Source of the DNA: Azolla caroliniana | Lineage: Eukaryota > Polypodiophyta | Length of the DNA stretch: 64,000 nt | Direction of reading: 5' to 3' | NCBI GenBank assembly: GCA_043228905.1 | Contig: JBHGNT010000001.1 | Span: forward strand, 6,820,001 to 6,884,000 | In this document: piece by piece, positions 20,533 through 32,374 of the stretch | How positions within the stretch are numbered: the first letter of the stretch is position 1 | Layout: each line of letters begins with the position of its first letter | The notes under the pieces: model-generated | Seen by the model: only the letters and a program-made list of their open reading frames with translations | Databases searched by the model: none | What the model was told of the DNA's origin: nothing | Program-made: the position numbers and the translations under genes

Positions 20533-23500
20533 ATGTCATTAATGTCCAGCAAGCTAATCCTTACTCGTTTCAATCTAACTACTCTTGCACTAATTAGTGC
20601 CCTGCTTTGCTTAACACTATGTAGTTTATCATTCATATGTCACGGCTACAACGTGAACTCTATGATTAATATTGTCGAGGAGAACTTCATTGATCAAGGA
20701 TTCAATCCTCAGGTCCATTTAAGATCGATTGATGGAGAATTGAATGTATTGGTTGTGGGCGATTGGGGAAGGGATGGAAAGTACAATCAATCCCAAGTGG
20801 CAGAGAAGGTGCTCACTAATTTCTCTATTTGATTACTTACCCAAATTTCCATTTCTTGTCATCAAATTTAGTGAAGTTAAATGTAGAAGCGATTAATATA
20901 ATTACGTCTCATAAATCATCATGAATGGCTATATAATAATGTTAATTAGGATGTGTCTTAAGCCCCAATTTAGTTAAGAGTAATAAGGCTACTATATCCC
21001 GATCAAGTAATCCAATTGATTAATATAGCGGTCATTAAGCCCAAATTAATAAGGTTGACCTTATGAAGCCTTGAGTTTAGAGTCTCTAATCCCTGTTAAT
21101 GATGTTTTCATTGACAGTTAATTTAAGATTACAGACATGAAACACAATCTCTTTAATATTAAGGTCATTCCCTAAGGCCACTTTATGAAGATTAAGGGAA
21201 TTGAGCCTCAAATTATAAGATTAAGATAGCTAACTCTAATTTATCTAGCAAGGATATGGTCTCGTCCAATGATCCAATTGACTTATAATGATTTCGTTGG
21301 TCTGATGGGAAAATATTGAGTAAATAAGTAAGGATGAAGCGATTCGAGGAAGAATTATGGTTGTATTAAGATGAATGACTTGTGGTTATATCTCTTATTA
21401 ATCGATTCAATAAGAGTTATGGGTATAGATAGCACGCTAATTGATGATGGTCTACTAATTGATTAATTAGTTACCATTTTTGAGGTGATTAAGGAAGGGT
21501 TATCTGCGATGGGAAATTTTATGGTGGAGTGATTGGGTGTTTATCGTAGTATTAACGATAATGGATTGTGGTTCAGTCATTAAGTTATTTTATGGAGGAT
21601 TATGGATAATATGTAACGATAAGCAGTTATGGTTTCCTGGTATGTATGGTGATAGACTCGGAAGGATGTATATTATGATTAGTTCTGCTTTCAGATAATT
21701 GAGTGAGCAAGGGAGGATCTGCGTGCTCATTAGTTATGAATTTTGCTGGTTAACAGATAATTAAGGAACTTGGTTTCTTCGTCTTCTTTTTAACGCATAA
21801 TTGTGTGAATGAGTACGAAGGAATGAAGCTGGGTAATATAGTTATGGTTTGCTAAATTAAGCTATAATTAAGGCCAAAAGACATAAAAAAAAGAGGTTTA
21901 TGTTAAATAAGGTAAGGATGGATACTTGGTTTGAGTGTGTATGTATGTACATATATTAGATCATTGCAAGTTCTACATACATACATACATACATACATAC
22001 ATACATACATACATACATACATACAGATGGGCGTGGTGGGAGACGCGCTCGCGGCCGCTTTCGTGGTTTCGGTTGGTGACAACTTCTACGAAGATGGCCT
22101 CACGGGCGCCAATGACACCGCCTTCGACACTTCCTTCTCCGACATCTACACTGCCCCTAGCCTCGACAAGCCTTGGCATGTTGGTCAGTATACTACATAC
22201 ACATACACATACAATATATACATCCATTCAATATATTTATTTATAAGGTGTAGGCACTACTACTTGACAACATTCGAAGACAAACACCCTATGCCCATGA
22301 AAATTTCCCCACGTAACCCTGATCTCTTGAATACCTTCCCACAACAACACCTATTTTAATGCCCATGAGACTTACAAGGTTAACTGAGTTTGAGACATCA
22401 TATTGAACTTGAAAACAACATTCAAAATAATAATTTGTAAATGTTTAGTCGTGCTCTTAGGATAAGTTTATTGAGAGCATTTGGAACTGTGCGGTTCTTT
22501 CACTTGCATGGGGTCACTCTCTTCTTATCTTAATGCTCTTGAATACATTTTCTTCCTTTGAAAAGCAATATCAAAACATTGGACTCTTCAATAAGTACGA
22601 AATGCCATAACTTCAAGATATCTAAAACAACTGTCTTCTCCATCAATCGAGTTTTTAAAAAGGCTCATGAGGCTTTCATGATTGATTTGTTTTAGTTCTT
22701 GGTAACCATGACTATCGGGGTAACACACTCGCTCAACTTGATCCCCTTCTCACCATTCGAGATTCGCGGTGGCATTGCGAGAGAGCTTTTGTGCTTCGCT
22801 ATTTCTTGGAAGGTGCGTCTTACCCAACTCTTTTACAACAAACTCGAGGTATTTATGAAACCAAAATTTCAACCTATAATTAAAAAAATGAACGAGTTTT
22901 GTTTGCATCCATAAATGGCACATGGTCATAGTACTTAATATTTCATGCCCATTTTTTGTCTTTTAAAATAAAATGTGCTCTACAAGCTGTATGCCCTAGT
23001 AATTGCAAAAAAGTGTCTAGAATTTATGTGTTAAAGGTCAAATTTTGTCAGTTTAATTTTCCATTAAAAAAACTTCCCATTTAACATATATATCGTGCCA
23101 TATGGGACAAAAGAATATTTTATAGATGGAATTATGATAAAGTAGAGTTGTTCTACTCTACACCAAAGTATTTATTTAAGACAACAATTAGAACTTAGAA
23201 AGAGGCTCATTACCTAAATGTACATATTTCATGTTTAACCTTAGGGCATTCTTAATCATACTGACGAATCTGTTTTTGGAATAAATAAATAAATAATATT
23301 GCCAAGATAAACATGATTTCTAATTGCATTGAATTTTTTAACATCCATTAACAAATTGGACGACATTAAGTTAGTTTTCCATTGAATTGATTATCTCCTC
23401 CACAAATCTCATGATGTATTTGAACAATAAGATCATGAAGGCATTGTGTTTATACACATCCCTATAAAGTGTTGCTTATAGATGCATGAGTTATCATAGT

Positions 23501-25383
23501 GGTTTGGTCCTAGTGCAATGTAAGCACCCTCAACCCTTCATTAGTGACTACACATCCTAAATGATTGGTTGAATTGGTGAAATACTCAACTTTAGACGAA
23601 CTTGAATTTACATTCACATAGCCATTGATTGACAACAATTTACATTGCTTATTTAGTCTTCAACCCAATGCCTAAGGCTAATATTCGATGCTTCATGTTT
23701 TGGCATGTTTGTAATGCAGTACACAACGACCATGATGTAAAGTAATACGGTTGGGAGTTAGCAAAACTGAGAGTCATGATTGTATATAATCAATAAGATG
23801 TTATGAAAAAGTATCATTCTAAATGCCTTGTCCAATACCTAGGGCGAACAGTGTTTGATCGTAATATGTCCTCGATTGTATTGGATCCTTGTATTTCTCT
23901 TCTTGGGAGTGTTCCTTTTCCGTTCCCTAAATTTCCAATTTCACGGTATTTTGTTTTGTGACACTAGTTTTAGGGTATCGATATCCTTGATTTTATTGGA
24001 TCACGTCTTTGTCTTCCTTGGAAGGGTTTCTTTTTAGGGACTAGTGTTTCATCTTTACTACCGGTGGCATGTCTAAAAATGCACTCAACAATAACAATGT
24101 CAAATCACATATGGTTGGAATTTGCAGTTTTTGTGCATGGGACTTGTTACTTCCCCATGCCTTGGGTAATTTAGTGTTAATTTAGTGTTAGAGACATAAG
24201 TATATCCTTTATTTGGTTGGAGCACTTCTCTTTCATTCCCCTAGCTTTGAGAATTTTGTAAAAGCCAAGGTGATTATATTTCTTAATTAAGTGGAGAATG
24301 TATTCAAGCTGTATATTTTATGATGGCACTCTAACAAATACAAACAACCCTATTAATGAGTTTTTGTGTATCATTGTGAAGGAAGTTTGGCATATGTGGA
24401 TTTCATATTCTATGATACAAATCCATTTGTGAAGAAATATTGGAACGAGACAGAGCATACATATGATTGGAGGGGGATTGAACCAAAACAACAATTCATT
24501 GACAATGAACTTCAGGTGCATAACTCAAAAAAACTTCACAACTTTAAACATGATCGTCTAATATCAGAAAACATAATATTCTTAAAATGTTTGTTTGTTT
24601 ATTGATTTTATTTCTTAGTTTCTATCATCTTGGCTTTCATCATCAAATGCAACATGGAAGATTGTAGTTGGACACCATCCCATTTACTCTGTTGGAGACC
24701 ATGGAAACACGGTTGAGCTCGAGGAGCTAGTTTATCCTATCCTGACGGTAAAAAGATCATATGAATTGTTCTCTTAACACATTTTTTTTCTTGATTTGTT
24801 CTTCAAATATGGTTTATATCACAGGAGCACAAAGTTGATCTTTATGTCAATGGGCATGATCACTGTTTGGAGCATATCACTCGAAGGTTAGTTGTCTTTC
24901 CATTTCAAATGCTGTCATTGAATACATAATGCCATATCCAAATGTGATAAATTGTGTGTATGTGTGCGTGCTTTGCCCCAATTTTAGGGTTTTATCCTGT
25001 GAGTCTTCCTGATATGATCCATTGTATGCTTTCTTTGTGTGCAGTCCCCTCATTTGGAGGTTTCTGACTAGTTAGTAGTAATATAACACATTACTAAACA
25101 CAGAGTATGTGTGCATGTGCTTGTATGCAATGACTAAAGTATCAAAGGATTTTGTTTTTGGCTTTTGCACTATAGTGGGATTGAGTTTTTGACGAGTGGA
25201 GGAGGTTCCAAGGCATGGAGGGGGATGGATACAAGTGCGGACATGACCGGGCTGCAATTCTATTATGATGGTCAAGGGTTTATGAGCCTATCTATAACAG
25301 GGACGACATTGTCGTTTCAATTCTATGATGCCCTTGGCAATACACTTCATGGAAAAACCATAAACAAGAACTTCACTTCATAA
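20533..25383 (+). CDS. Secreted purple acid phosphatase, seven exons, 360 aa
   Basis: Seven exons join in frame with GT-AG borders: 20533-20808, 22027-22183, 22696-22812, 24382-24515, 24619-24747, 24825-24886 and 25176-25383. The 360-residue product is a low-molecular-weight plant purple acid phosphatase, a binuclear-metal enzyme that hydrolyses phosphate monoesters. All five metal-binding motifs are present: GDWG (Asp77), GDNFY (Asp110, Tyr113), GNHD (Asn148), VVGHH (His247) and GHDH (His282, His284). The tyrosine gives the family its colour. A hydrophobic segment at about 16-38 is a likely signal peptide, so secretion or vacuolar delivery is expected. Family members serve phosphate acquisition. 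The C-terminal [13 protein letters not shown] and YYDGQGFMS blocks match the family. Start: first ATG; a second lies three codons later. Intron 1 ends in an ATAC microsatellite that runs into the acceptor. Confidence 0.95.
21975..22024. repeat. ACAT tetranucleotide microsatellite at a 3' splice site
   Basis: About 12 copies of ACAT run up to two bases before the AG acceptor of phosphatase exon 2 (22025-22026). The repeat occupies the place where a pyrimidine tract is normally found. Confidence 0.95.
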
Positions 25384-25785
25384 TCCATACATACCATATA
25401 ACTCAGCTTGTCTCGCATGTTTTCTGGAGAAGCCAAATGTACAACCGCCCCCCCCCCCCCCCATATATTGAAAAAAGGTTTGCCTCCATAGCTAGCTAAA
25501 ATTAGGTAAAATAATTTTACTATACTTTAATAAATTCTTGTAAACTTGTATATAATTAAGCAACGAAACTTCTTGCCAATCAGCAATCAATGTTCATACG
25601 TGATATACAAATATGGAAACCTCCTTCGAACTTAATAATTGTGTTTGTTTACACAAGAATTATTTGGTTCAAAGTTCGTACTTGAAACACTTTCATATGC
25701 AGCAGAATTAAGGAAAATACCAAATACCCACGGGTATATCGAACTAACCCCTATTAATTTTGAGACTATAAAGTCTACTCTTGGA
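25384..25785. other. 3' flank of the phosphatase gene, with C15 run
   Basis: Probable 3' UTR and spacer. It holds an uninterrupted run of 15 C at 25448-25462. No gene seen. Confidence 0.5.
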
Positions 25786-26240
25786 AGAAAAAAGGGTAAT
25801 ATAATCGTTGTAGTTTAATGAAAATGTCAGCGTGATTAATCAATTGATATTTTCAGAAGTTGTGGCTGTAGTGAAATACACTCTTCAAATTGTTTGCAGC
25901 AAAGGAAATTAGAAAGATGAGGAATGACAACAAAAACAATAAATTTGATGTGGATGAGAAAATGAATATTCAACAGATTTTTTTTTTTAATTGAATAGAT
26001 CAAAATTTGAATTGAAAAAAAGGGTAATATAATCACTGTAGTTTAATGAAAATGTCAGGGTCATTAATCAATTGATATTTTCAGAAGTTATGGCTGTAAT
26101 GAAATACACTCTTCAAAATGTCTGCAGCAAAGGAAATTAGAAAGATGAGGAATGACAACAAAAACAATGATTTTGATGTGAATGAGAAAATGAATATTCA
26201 ACAGAAAAAAATTTAAATTGAATAGATCAAAATCGGAACT
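25786..26240. repeat. Tandem duplication, 228-bp unit, two copies
   Basis: Two adjacent direct copies share AGGGTAATATAATC, TAGTTTAATGAAAATGTCAG, GAAATACACTCTTCAAA, GCAAAGGAAATTAGAAAG and GAGAAAATGAATATTCAACAG. The anchors at 25794 and 26022 give a 228-bp offset. They differ at scattered bases and in an internal T/A homopolymer. The duplication lies between the phosphatase and PPR 3' ends and shows no coding function. Confidence 0.93.
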
Positions 26241-26501
26241 AATAACAAAGTGGAAAGTAGCACTTCAGTTTTAGGCTTTGCATTCAGCTTAGTTACGATG
26301 ATTGATAAGCATTTCAACTTATTGTGAACGAAAATAGTAGTGGTCAATTATGGTGGCAGAGGCATGAGATCAAGCTTGTTCTCCCCTGAATATTTCATGA
26401 TTTTCAACCTCTCACGCTTGTGGAGTTTGATGCATAATGTATGCTATCACAAATTTCCTTGACTGAACACTCTAGTGAATCCCCAGTCCCCATTAATCTC
26501 A
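26241..26501. other. 3' flank of a minus-strand PPR gene
   Basis: Short spacer between the 228-bp duplication and the stop codon of the PPR gene; probably its 3' UTR. No feature seen. Confidence 0.4.
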
Positions 26502-28907
26502 TTATAAGTCCACTACTTCGCCGTTTGCATAGATGTTGGACATTGAGATATAAGCACCATTACTTTCAATGGTATCCATACAGATTGCATGATCAAAGGC
26601 AAACTTTCCAAGTTCACCATTTCCATGCCTCGAGCATGTGGTCAACACACATGACCACGGGATGGGATATGAATCTATTGGAAACTTCGACAATACATAC
26701 AAAACACCTGAGAGATTCCCTGCACGACCAACAAGGTCCTCTATGCGAAAAAAATACTCCCTTTCCATACATAATCCATTGTCCCTATCGATAGAGTGGA
26801 AGAACTCGAGCCCTTTCTGTACATGGCCAACATGAGAACAAATAGAGAGGAGAAGGAGATAAGTTATCTCATTGGACTTGATTCGTGCAAGTTGAATCTC
26901 TCCAAAGAGTCTTGCTGAAGTGTCAAGATTCCCTTGGCGGGCATACCCTGAAATTAACGAATTCCACGAGGCTATATCAGGCTTAGGTATAGAATCAAAA
27001 ACCAACTTTGCGTCATCTACACTACCAAAGCTTCCATAAGCATGGATAAGTTTGGTTGAGAGTAAAAGGTCTGAATCAAGTCCGCCTGAGATGATGATGA
27101 AATGCACATATTGACATAGCTCTGAACTTCCAGACCTAGTGCAGGCCTGTAAAACATAGAGAAATGTGGTAGTGTTAAGGCATATTGGTGTTCCACCTCC
27201 ATCCAGTATTTTCTGAAACATTTCGAGAGCTTGCCTGTCATGCCCATTTTCAATATACACCAAAAGCAGTGCATTAAATAAGATTGTGTCTGTATGTAAG
27301 GAGAAGTGAGCAAGGAACATCGACTTTGCTTCCATCACACCACCACATTTTCCATACATTATCACAATATTGGCTATGGTCAAAGGTTCTCGATCACATC
27401 CCTTTTTTCGTGCATCGATCAGTAGTGCCTGTCCAATTTCAAGCGATTTTACCTTAACTTTTTCCATACAAGTAGTTGTAAGTGCTTCTTCTTTCTCTGC
27501 GAGCAAACCACAGGCTTGGAAGGTGAATACAAAAGTGCATTCATTTGGGTCCATCCTTTCACCTATTATCTTTTTATAAAGTTGTAAGGCCTTCTCTCCT
27601 TGACCTAATTCAACATATACCGAGAGCATGATTGTCCATGACACGATGTCATGGTGTGAATGTGCTTGAAACAAGTGCTCTGCCTCCAGTATCCTTCCAT
27701 ATTTTGCATACATGTTTATAAGCATGGTGCACACTAAGGTATCGCGTTCGAATCCGTTCTGGCGGGCATCAGAATGAAGGGATAGCCCTATCTCTACAAA
27801 AACACTATTCATTCTCTCTTCATCAGCCATCAAGCAACATGCTTGTAATGCCATCATAAAACTTGTCTCATTTGGAGACATTTCTTCTTGTTGCATTTGC
27901 CGAAACAACCTCAATGCTTTCTCACCATATCCGCGATCAACATATACCGAAAGCATAACATTCCATGGCACAATGTCATGGACAAAATGATATGTAACGA
28001 ACATGTGTTCTGTATCCATGATTGTTCCAATCTTACCATACATGCCCAAGAGGGCACTATAGATATAAATATTACCATCAAATCCTTTTTTTAAGACATG
28101 AGAATGCAATTCATGACCTTTGCTTTGCCTTTCTTGAAGCATTCTGCTCTCCTCTATTGTGTGTAAAGAGTTTGCTTGTATGAGACATACCATGGTTCGT
28201 TCATTGGGACTCATCTGAGTTTCTAGAATCTTCTCAAAAAGAGAAAGTGCTTTTCCCTCTTCACCTATCTCGACATATGTCGAAAGCATAGCATTCCAAG
28301 ACACCAAATCATATTGAGCCAATCTAATAAATACATCCTCTGCTTCCACAACATGACCACATTTCCCATACATCATTATGAGAGCACTTACGATGAAAAA
28401 ATTATCTTCAAACCCTTCTTTCTTTGCATAATTATGTATTTCGATGCCCTTTGCAACGGCACATATCTCTCCGCAAGCTCTGAGAAGACTAACAATTGTG
28501 TGAGGACTTGGTTTTAAACCTCTTTCTTTCATAGAACCATACAATTCCAATGCTTTTTTCCCATATCCACAATCAACAAAGCCCGAAATCAGATGTGCCC
28601 ACGAGAATATATGGTGAAATGGGGATTGATTGAACACTCTAAATGCATCTTCAATGTCTCCACAGGAGGCAAAAGTTGTCACTAATTTTACATTAAACGA
28701 AGTAACAGAATCCAAGCCAAAGAAGGCCAAATGGCTGTGAATTTGTTTGGTTTTAAACAAGGATTTCTTCTTCTGGCAGTCGTTCAGAAGAATATTGAAG
28801 AACTCTGGAGAAGGAAGGGGGGTCTCTTCCAACTCTCCTCTTTCCCATTTAATGCTTTGAACATCAGGATGAGAAAAGACAGAGCAATTGGTATGAAGAA
28901 ATTGCAT
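26502..28907 (-). CDS. Divergent PLS-class PPR protein with enlarged loops, 801 aa
   Basis: An intronless frame of 801 residues. PPR motifs run from about residue 35 (FFNILLNDCQKKKSL) to the C-terminus, with L motifs such as LIMMYGKCGHVVEAEDVF and S motifs such as DIVSWTIMLSVYVELG. It is less regular than the other PPR genes here. Three P motifs carry insertions between their two helices or before the second: ANSLHTIEESRMLQERQSK, CLMADEERMNSVFVEIG, and one with LAEKEEALTTTCMEKVKVK. These give longer, charged loops. The end shows IPWSCVLTTCSRHGNGELGKFAFDHAI, an E1-like motif, then NIYANGEVVDL and a stop; there is no DYW domain. The N-terminus lacks a clear transit peptide. Role by family: organelle RNA binding; the target is unknown. 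Confidence 0.9.
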   Translation of the reverse strand: MQFLHTNCSVFSHPDVQSIKWERGELEETPLPSPEFFNILLNDCQKKKSLFKTKQIHSHLAFFGLDSVTSFNVKLVTTFASCGDIEDAFRVFNQSPFHHIFSWAHLISGFVDCGYGKKALELYGSMKERGLKPSPHTIVSLLRACGEICAVAKGIEIHNYAKKEGFEDNFFIVSALIMMYGKCGHVVEAEDVFIRLAQYDLVSWNAMLSTYVEIGEEGKALSLFEKILETQMSPNERTMVCLIQANSLHTIEESRMLQERQSKGHELHSHVLKKGFDGNIYIYSALLGMYGKIGTIMDTEHMFVTYHFVHDIVPWNVMLSVYVDRGYGEKALRLFRQMQQEEMSPNETSFMMALQACCLMADEERMNSVFVEIGLSLHSDARQNGFERDTLVCTMLINMYAKYGRILEAEHLFQAHSHHDIVSWTIMLSVYVELGQGEKALQLYKKIIGERMDPNECTFVFTFQACGLLAEKEEALTTTCMEKVKVKSLEIGQALLIDARKKGCDREPLTIANIVIMYGKCGGVMEAKSMFLAHFSLHTDTILFNALLLVYIENGHDRQALEMFQKILDGGGTPICLNTTTFLYVLQACTRSGSSELCQYVHFIIISGGLDSDLLLSTKLIHAYGSFGSVDDAKLVFDSIPKPDIASWNSLISGYARQGNLDTSARLFGEIQLARIKSNEITYLLLLSICSHVGHVQKGLEFFHSIDRDNGLCMEREYFFRIEDLVGRAGNLSGVLYVLSKFPIDSYPIPWSCVLTTCSRHGNGELGKFAFDHAICMDTIESNGAYISMSNIYANGEVVDL

Positions 28908-30136
28908 AACAATTTTGTATGCACAAAGATCAGGTCTACCTCATGTAATCTGAGCATTCATTTCCATGTAGAATAGAAGGGTAAAAAGGCATGCATACCC
29001 GCGATATGCTTACTCTCACTAATCATTCATTCCATTACCATTCATTTGGTGTGAATAGACCTTATAAACAACCCTCCTCAATAGAGAAGGTAGTTAAGGA
29101 AGAAATGTTTGTCGAGACGGTGCAAACCCATTGCACCCCTGTTCAATACGAGTTGTGAAACTTGGTTGTCAAGTTTCCGTCATTCTATTGCGCCCTTCTT
29201 GACATTGTCGATATCATATCTTCAAACTAATGTCTCAACTCTTATAATCCTAATACTCAAATCCTTTGAGTTTGCATTTCGTTTGTAGGTTCCTAACATA
29301 ATCTAATTTGAAGGCAACAATCCATGTATTTCAAGTGAAGTCTTCATCTTTCCAAAATGAATGCTATAAATGTGGACAAACCCACCACTTTGTTTGGAGA
29401 ATGAAAATACAAGGAATGTGTACACCACGTAGAAGAACACTAACATATGCATTTGTAAACATGTAGACAAATGTGGCACTTTACTTGGACAGCCAACTAA
29501 ATATAGTTGGAAGGACACAAATTTCAGAACCCCTTGGCCAAAAGAGGCAATACATGATGATTGCCCCAAGAAATAGCGAAAGTGCATGTGGATTAGATTA
29601 TCCAAAGTGGCACAATTAAATATAATAGAAATAGCCCATTATGTCCAATTTGTACACAAATAAAAGAAAAACATTTCTTAACTATCTCCTTTCCGAACAA
29701 ATGTTTCTACAATCACTTCATTAATAGCGATAAAGTTATTAACAAAGATTGAATGTGCCAAAATTATAGGATAATCATATGTTCAAATTTGAATATTAGT
29801 GTTCAAATGGAAATGCGGATATTACATTATATATATGGACTACGGAAATGAAAACATTCTTGATATTTTTACATCATCATTCTATTGGTATTTCTTATTT
29901 GTGGAGTGTGTTAGCAGTTTGTATCACGGTAAGTGCCAGAAGCTTGTACTAATGATATTCGACATGGCTGAGGTAATCAGGTGTGTATTGGAAATACTTG
30001 GTGTGTGTTTGTGTGCATTTTGAGAGGGGTGCATGTGTGTGCGCATTAGCGTGGGCACAGGATGAGTGCGTGAGCAAGTGAGGGAGTGTGTGCGCATACA
30101 TGCTTGTTTAAAGTTCATTCGTATTCTTTCAATCAC
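28908..30136. other. Intergenic between two minus-strand PPR genes
   Basis: No gene recognised. A G/T-rich stretch with TGTGTG and GTGCGC runs lies at about 29990-30100, within the 3' flank of the PPR gene ending at 30137. Other short frames look like chance. Confidence 0.5.
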
Positions 30137-32374
30137 TTATTCTATTATATGTTCATTTGCATTGGCATTCAATATCAGCAGAAATAATCCAGATTGTGTA
30201 TCATCAATATCTATGGCACATTCAAAAGCCTTCCTTGCCAAAAGCTCAGCAAAAGCTAGATTTCTACAAGCACCCAAAACCGCAGTCCATGTGGCAATAT
30301 TGGGTTGCGATTGCATTATCTCAAGTAAAGCTACAACACCATCTAGACGTCCGGCTCGGCCAAAGAGATCGAGCATTGTAACATAGTGCTCTATTGTCCT
30401 TATAATCCCATATTTCTCAGTCATCAAAACGATAAGTTGTAAGCCCTCATCGATGAGACCACCATGAGTGCATGCGGATAGAACATTGAGAAATGTTACT
30501 TCATCCGGGGCGATATCCTTATCACACATTGTCTTCAACAAACCAAAAACTCGATTACTCTCTCCTCGCAGTGCATATCCAGCAATCAAAGAATTCCATG
30601 GAACTACATCATCTTGCACCTCTGATTCATTGAAAACATCTGATGCTTCATGAAGAAAACCGCATTTTGCATACATATCCACTAGTGTACATGAGACTAA
30701 AGGATCTCCATCAACCCCATCTTTCACAACGATTGTGTGTATGTTTTGGGCTTTTTGAATAAAACCCATGTTTCCACAAGCTTTCAAGCAATAGAAATAA
30801 GCGACCGCGTCTGGGTATACACCTACAGATTTCTCCATTAAGGTGAAGTGTGTCAAGGCTTGCTCATCATAACCATGGTCAACATAGCTTCTAATCAAGG
30901 AAGTCCACGCCACGATGTCGACCTTATTCAATCCTTCAAACACTCTTTGTGCTTCAACTAATAACCCACACTTCGCATACATTGTTATAAGAGCTGTTCC
31001 AACATGTGAATCGCCCCAAAAACCTTGTTTCACAACAGCAGAATGCAATTTTCGACCAAATGTGATCGATCTAAGACTACCACTAGCTCTTAACGCCGCT
31101 ACATATGTTATGGAGCTTCGTGATATGCTCTCTCTCTCCATCTTTTCAACACATTGCAATACATCTTCATTAAACCCAAGTTCAGCATAGCCAACAATCA
31201 TAGTATTCCATAAAACTACATCTTGTTCCTTTGATCGTTCAAATACATCTCGTGCTTCTTCGAGTGAATGACATTTAGCATATGAGTCTACCATTGCACT
31301 AGCCAAATACAGTTCGCCATCTAATCCTCCTTTTATGATGCCTGTATGCATTTCTCGACTCTTAACAATGTCTCCGTATTGACAACAAGCTTTGAGAAAG
31401 CAAAGAAAAGTGCAAGTATCGGGAGCAATTGCCTCCAACTTTATCTTATTATAGCAATCCAAAGCTTCTTGAAATAGCCCATGAGTAACATAACCTGATA
31501 GCAATGCATTCCAGGAGACTACATTCCGAACATGCATTTCATCAAACACATCCTTTGCTTCAGACAGCATACCACATTTGGCATACATATCAATCAAAGT
31601 AATAGCCACATATATATTAGTCTCGTTTTCCATATAAATAACTTCGAGATGCAATTGTAGGCCATAAATACAACATTTGGTTCTAGCACAGGCCTTGAGT
31701 AGAGATTGAAGGGTGAAAATGCTCGGGTTTACAGCATTGCTTTGCATGGTGTGAAACACGACAAATGCACATTCATATTGTGCAATGTCAACATAACCTT
31801 GTATGAGAGACGTCCACACTCGCTCAGCCAGACATATTGATAGCTTATCACATTTCATTACATTATGAAGTTTTGATATTTTATCGTATCCCAATACATT
31901 TTCACATTTCAATAGCATTTCGCATTCCGACATGTTTTCAGATCTTGATACCTTATCGCATCCTGATAGCTTATCATGCCGCAATAACTTATCAAACACA
32001 TTTCGAGCTTCATTTAGATTACCACAATCCACAAGCATTGGAATCAGACAATTACTCAAAGATGGATGGGTTTCTACATTTTTCTTGCATATGTAAGCAT
32101 ATAACCGATATGAGAATCCACGATTGCCAGTGCGTCTGCATCGTTCAATGATTGGAATCAGGGTTTCTATGGGGCCCAACTCAGTAGATTTCTCTAATAA
32201 TGTTAGGGCTTCTTCCAAGTTTGAATTGTGGCCAGTTGAAAGGGTTCTAGTAGAGCTAATGTTATTACTCAATGATCTGATAAAAATTCTGTATAAAGTA
32301 GGGTTAGTAAACATGTATTGATTAATGATAGTATGTGGTGAATATGACGAGGATATAACGATCCATGTGGGCAT
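30137..32374 (-). CDS. PLS-class PPR protein with N-terminal repeat insert, 745 aa
   Basis: An intronless frame of 745 residues. The N-terminal 50 residues are rich in Ser, Thr, Asn and Arg with no acidic residue, typical of a mitochondrial or plastid targeting peptide. PPR motifs begin near residue 70. Between an L motif ending ARNVFDKLLRH and the S motif VWTSLIQGY lies a 54-residue insert (131-184) made of degenerate DKLSGCDKVS-like units. After it come about five regular P-L-S triplets (LIDMYAKCGMLSEAKDVF, VVSWNALLSGYVTHG). The end has IATWTAVLGACRNLAFAELLARKAFECAIDID, an E1-like motif, then a stop 18 residues later with no DYW domain. An organelle RNA-binding role is inferred from the family. 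Confidence 0.92.
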   Translation of the reverse strand: MPTWIVISSSYSPHTIINQYMFTNPTLYRIFIRSLSNNISSTRTLSTGHNSNLEEALTLLEKSTELGPIETLIPIIERCRRTGNRGFSYRLYAYICKKNVETHPSLSNCLIPMLVDCGNLNEARNVFDKLLRHDKLSGCDKVSRSENMSECEMLLKCENVLGYDKISKLHNVMKCDKLSICLAERVWTSLIQGYVDIAQYECAFVVFHTMQSNAVNPSIFTLQSLLKACARTKCCIYGLQLHLEVIYMENETNIYVAITLIDMYAKCGMLSEAKDVFDEMHVRNVVSWNALLSGYVTHGLFQEALDCYNKIKLEAIAPDTCTFLCFLKACCQYGDIVKSREMHTGIIKGGLDGELYLASAMVDSYAKCHSLEEARDVFERSKEQDVVLWNTMIVGYAELGFNEDVLQCVEKMERESISRSSITYVAALRASGSLRSITFGRKLHSAVVKQGFWGDSHVGTALITMYAKCGLLVEAQRVFEGLNKVDIVAWTSLIRSYVDHGYDEQALTHFTLMEKSVGVYPDAVAYFYCLKACGNMGFIQKAQNIHTIVVKDGVDGDPLVSCTLVDMYAKCGFLHEASDVFNESEVQDDVVPWNSLIAGYALRGESNRVFGLLKTMCDKDIAPDEVTFLNVLSACTHGGLIDEGLQLIVLMTEKYGIIRTIEHYVTMLDLFGRAGRLDGVVALLEIMQSQPNIATWTAVLGACRNLAFAELLARKAFECAIDIDDTQSGLFLLILNANANEHIIE

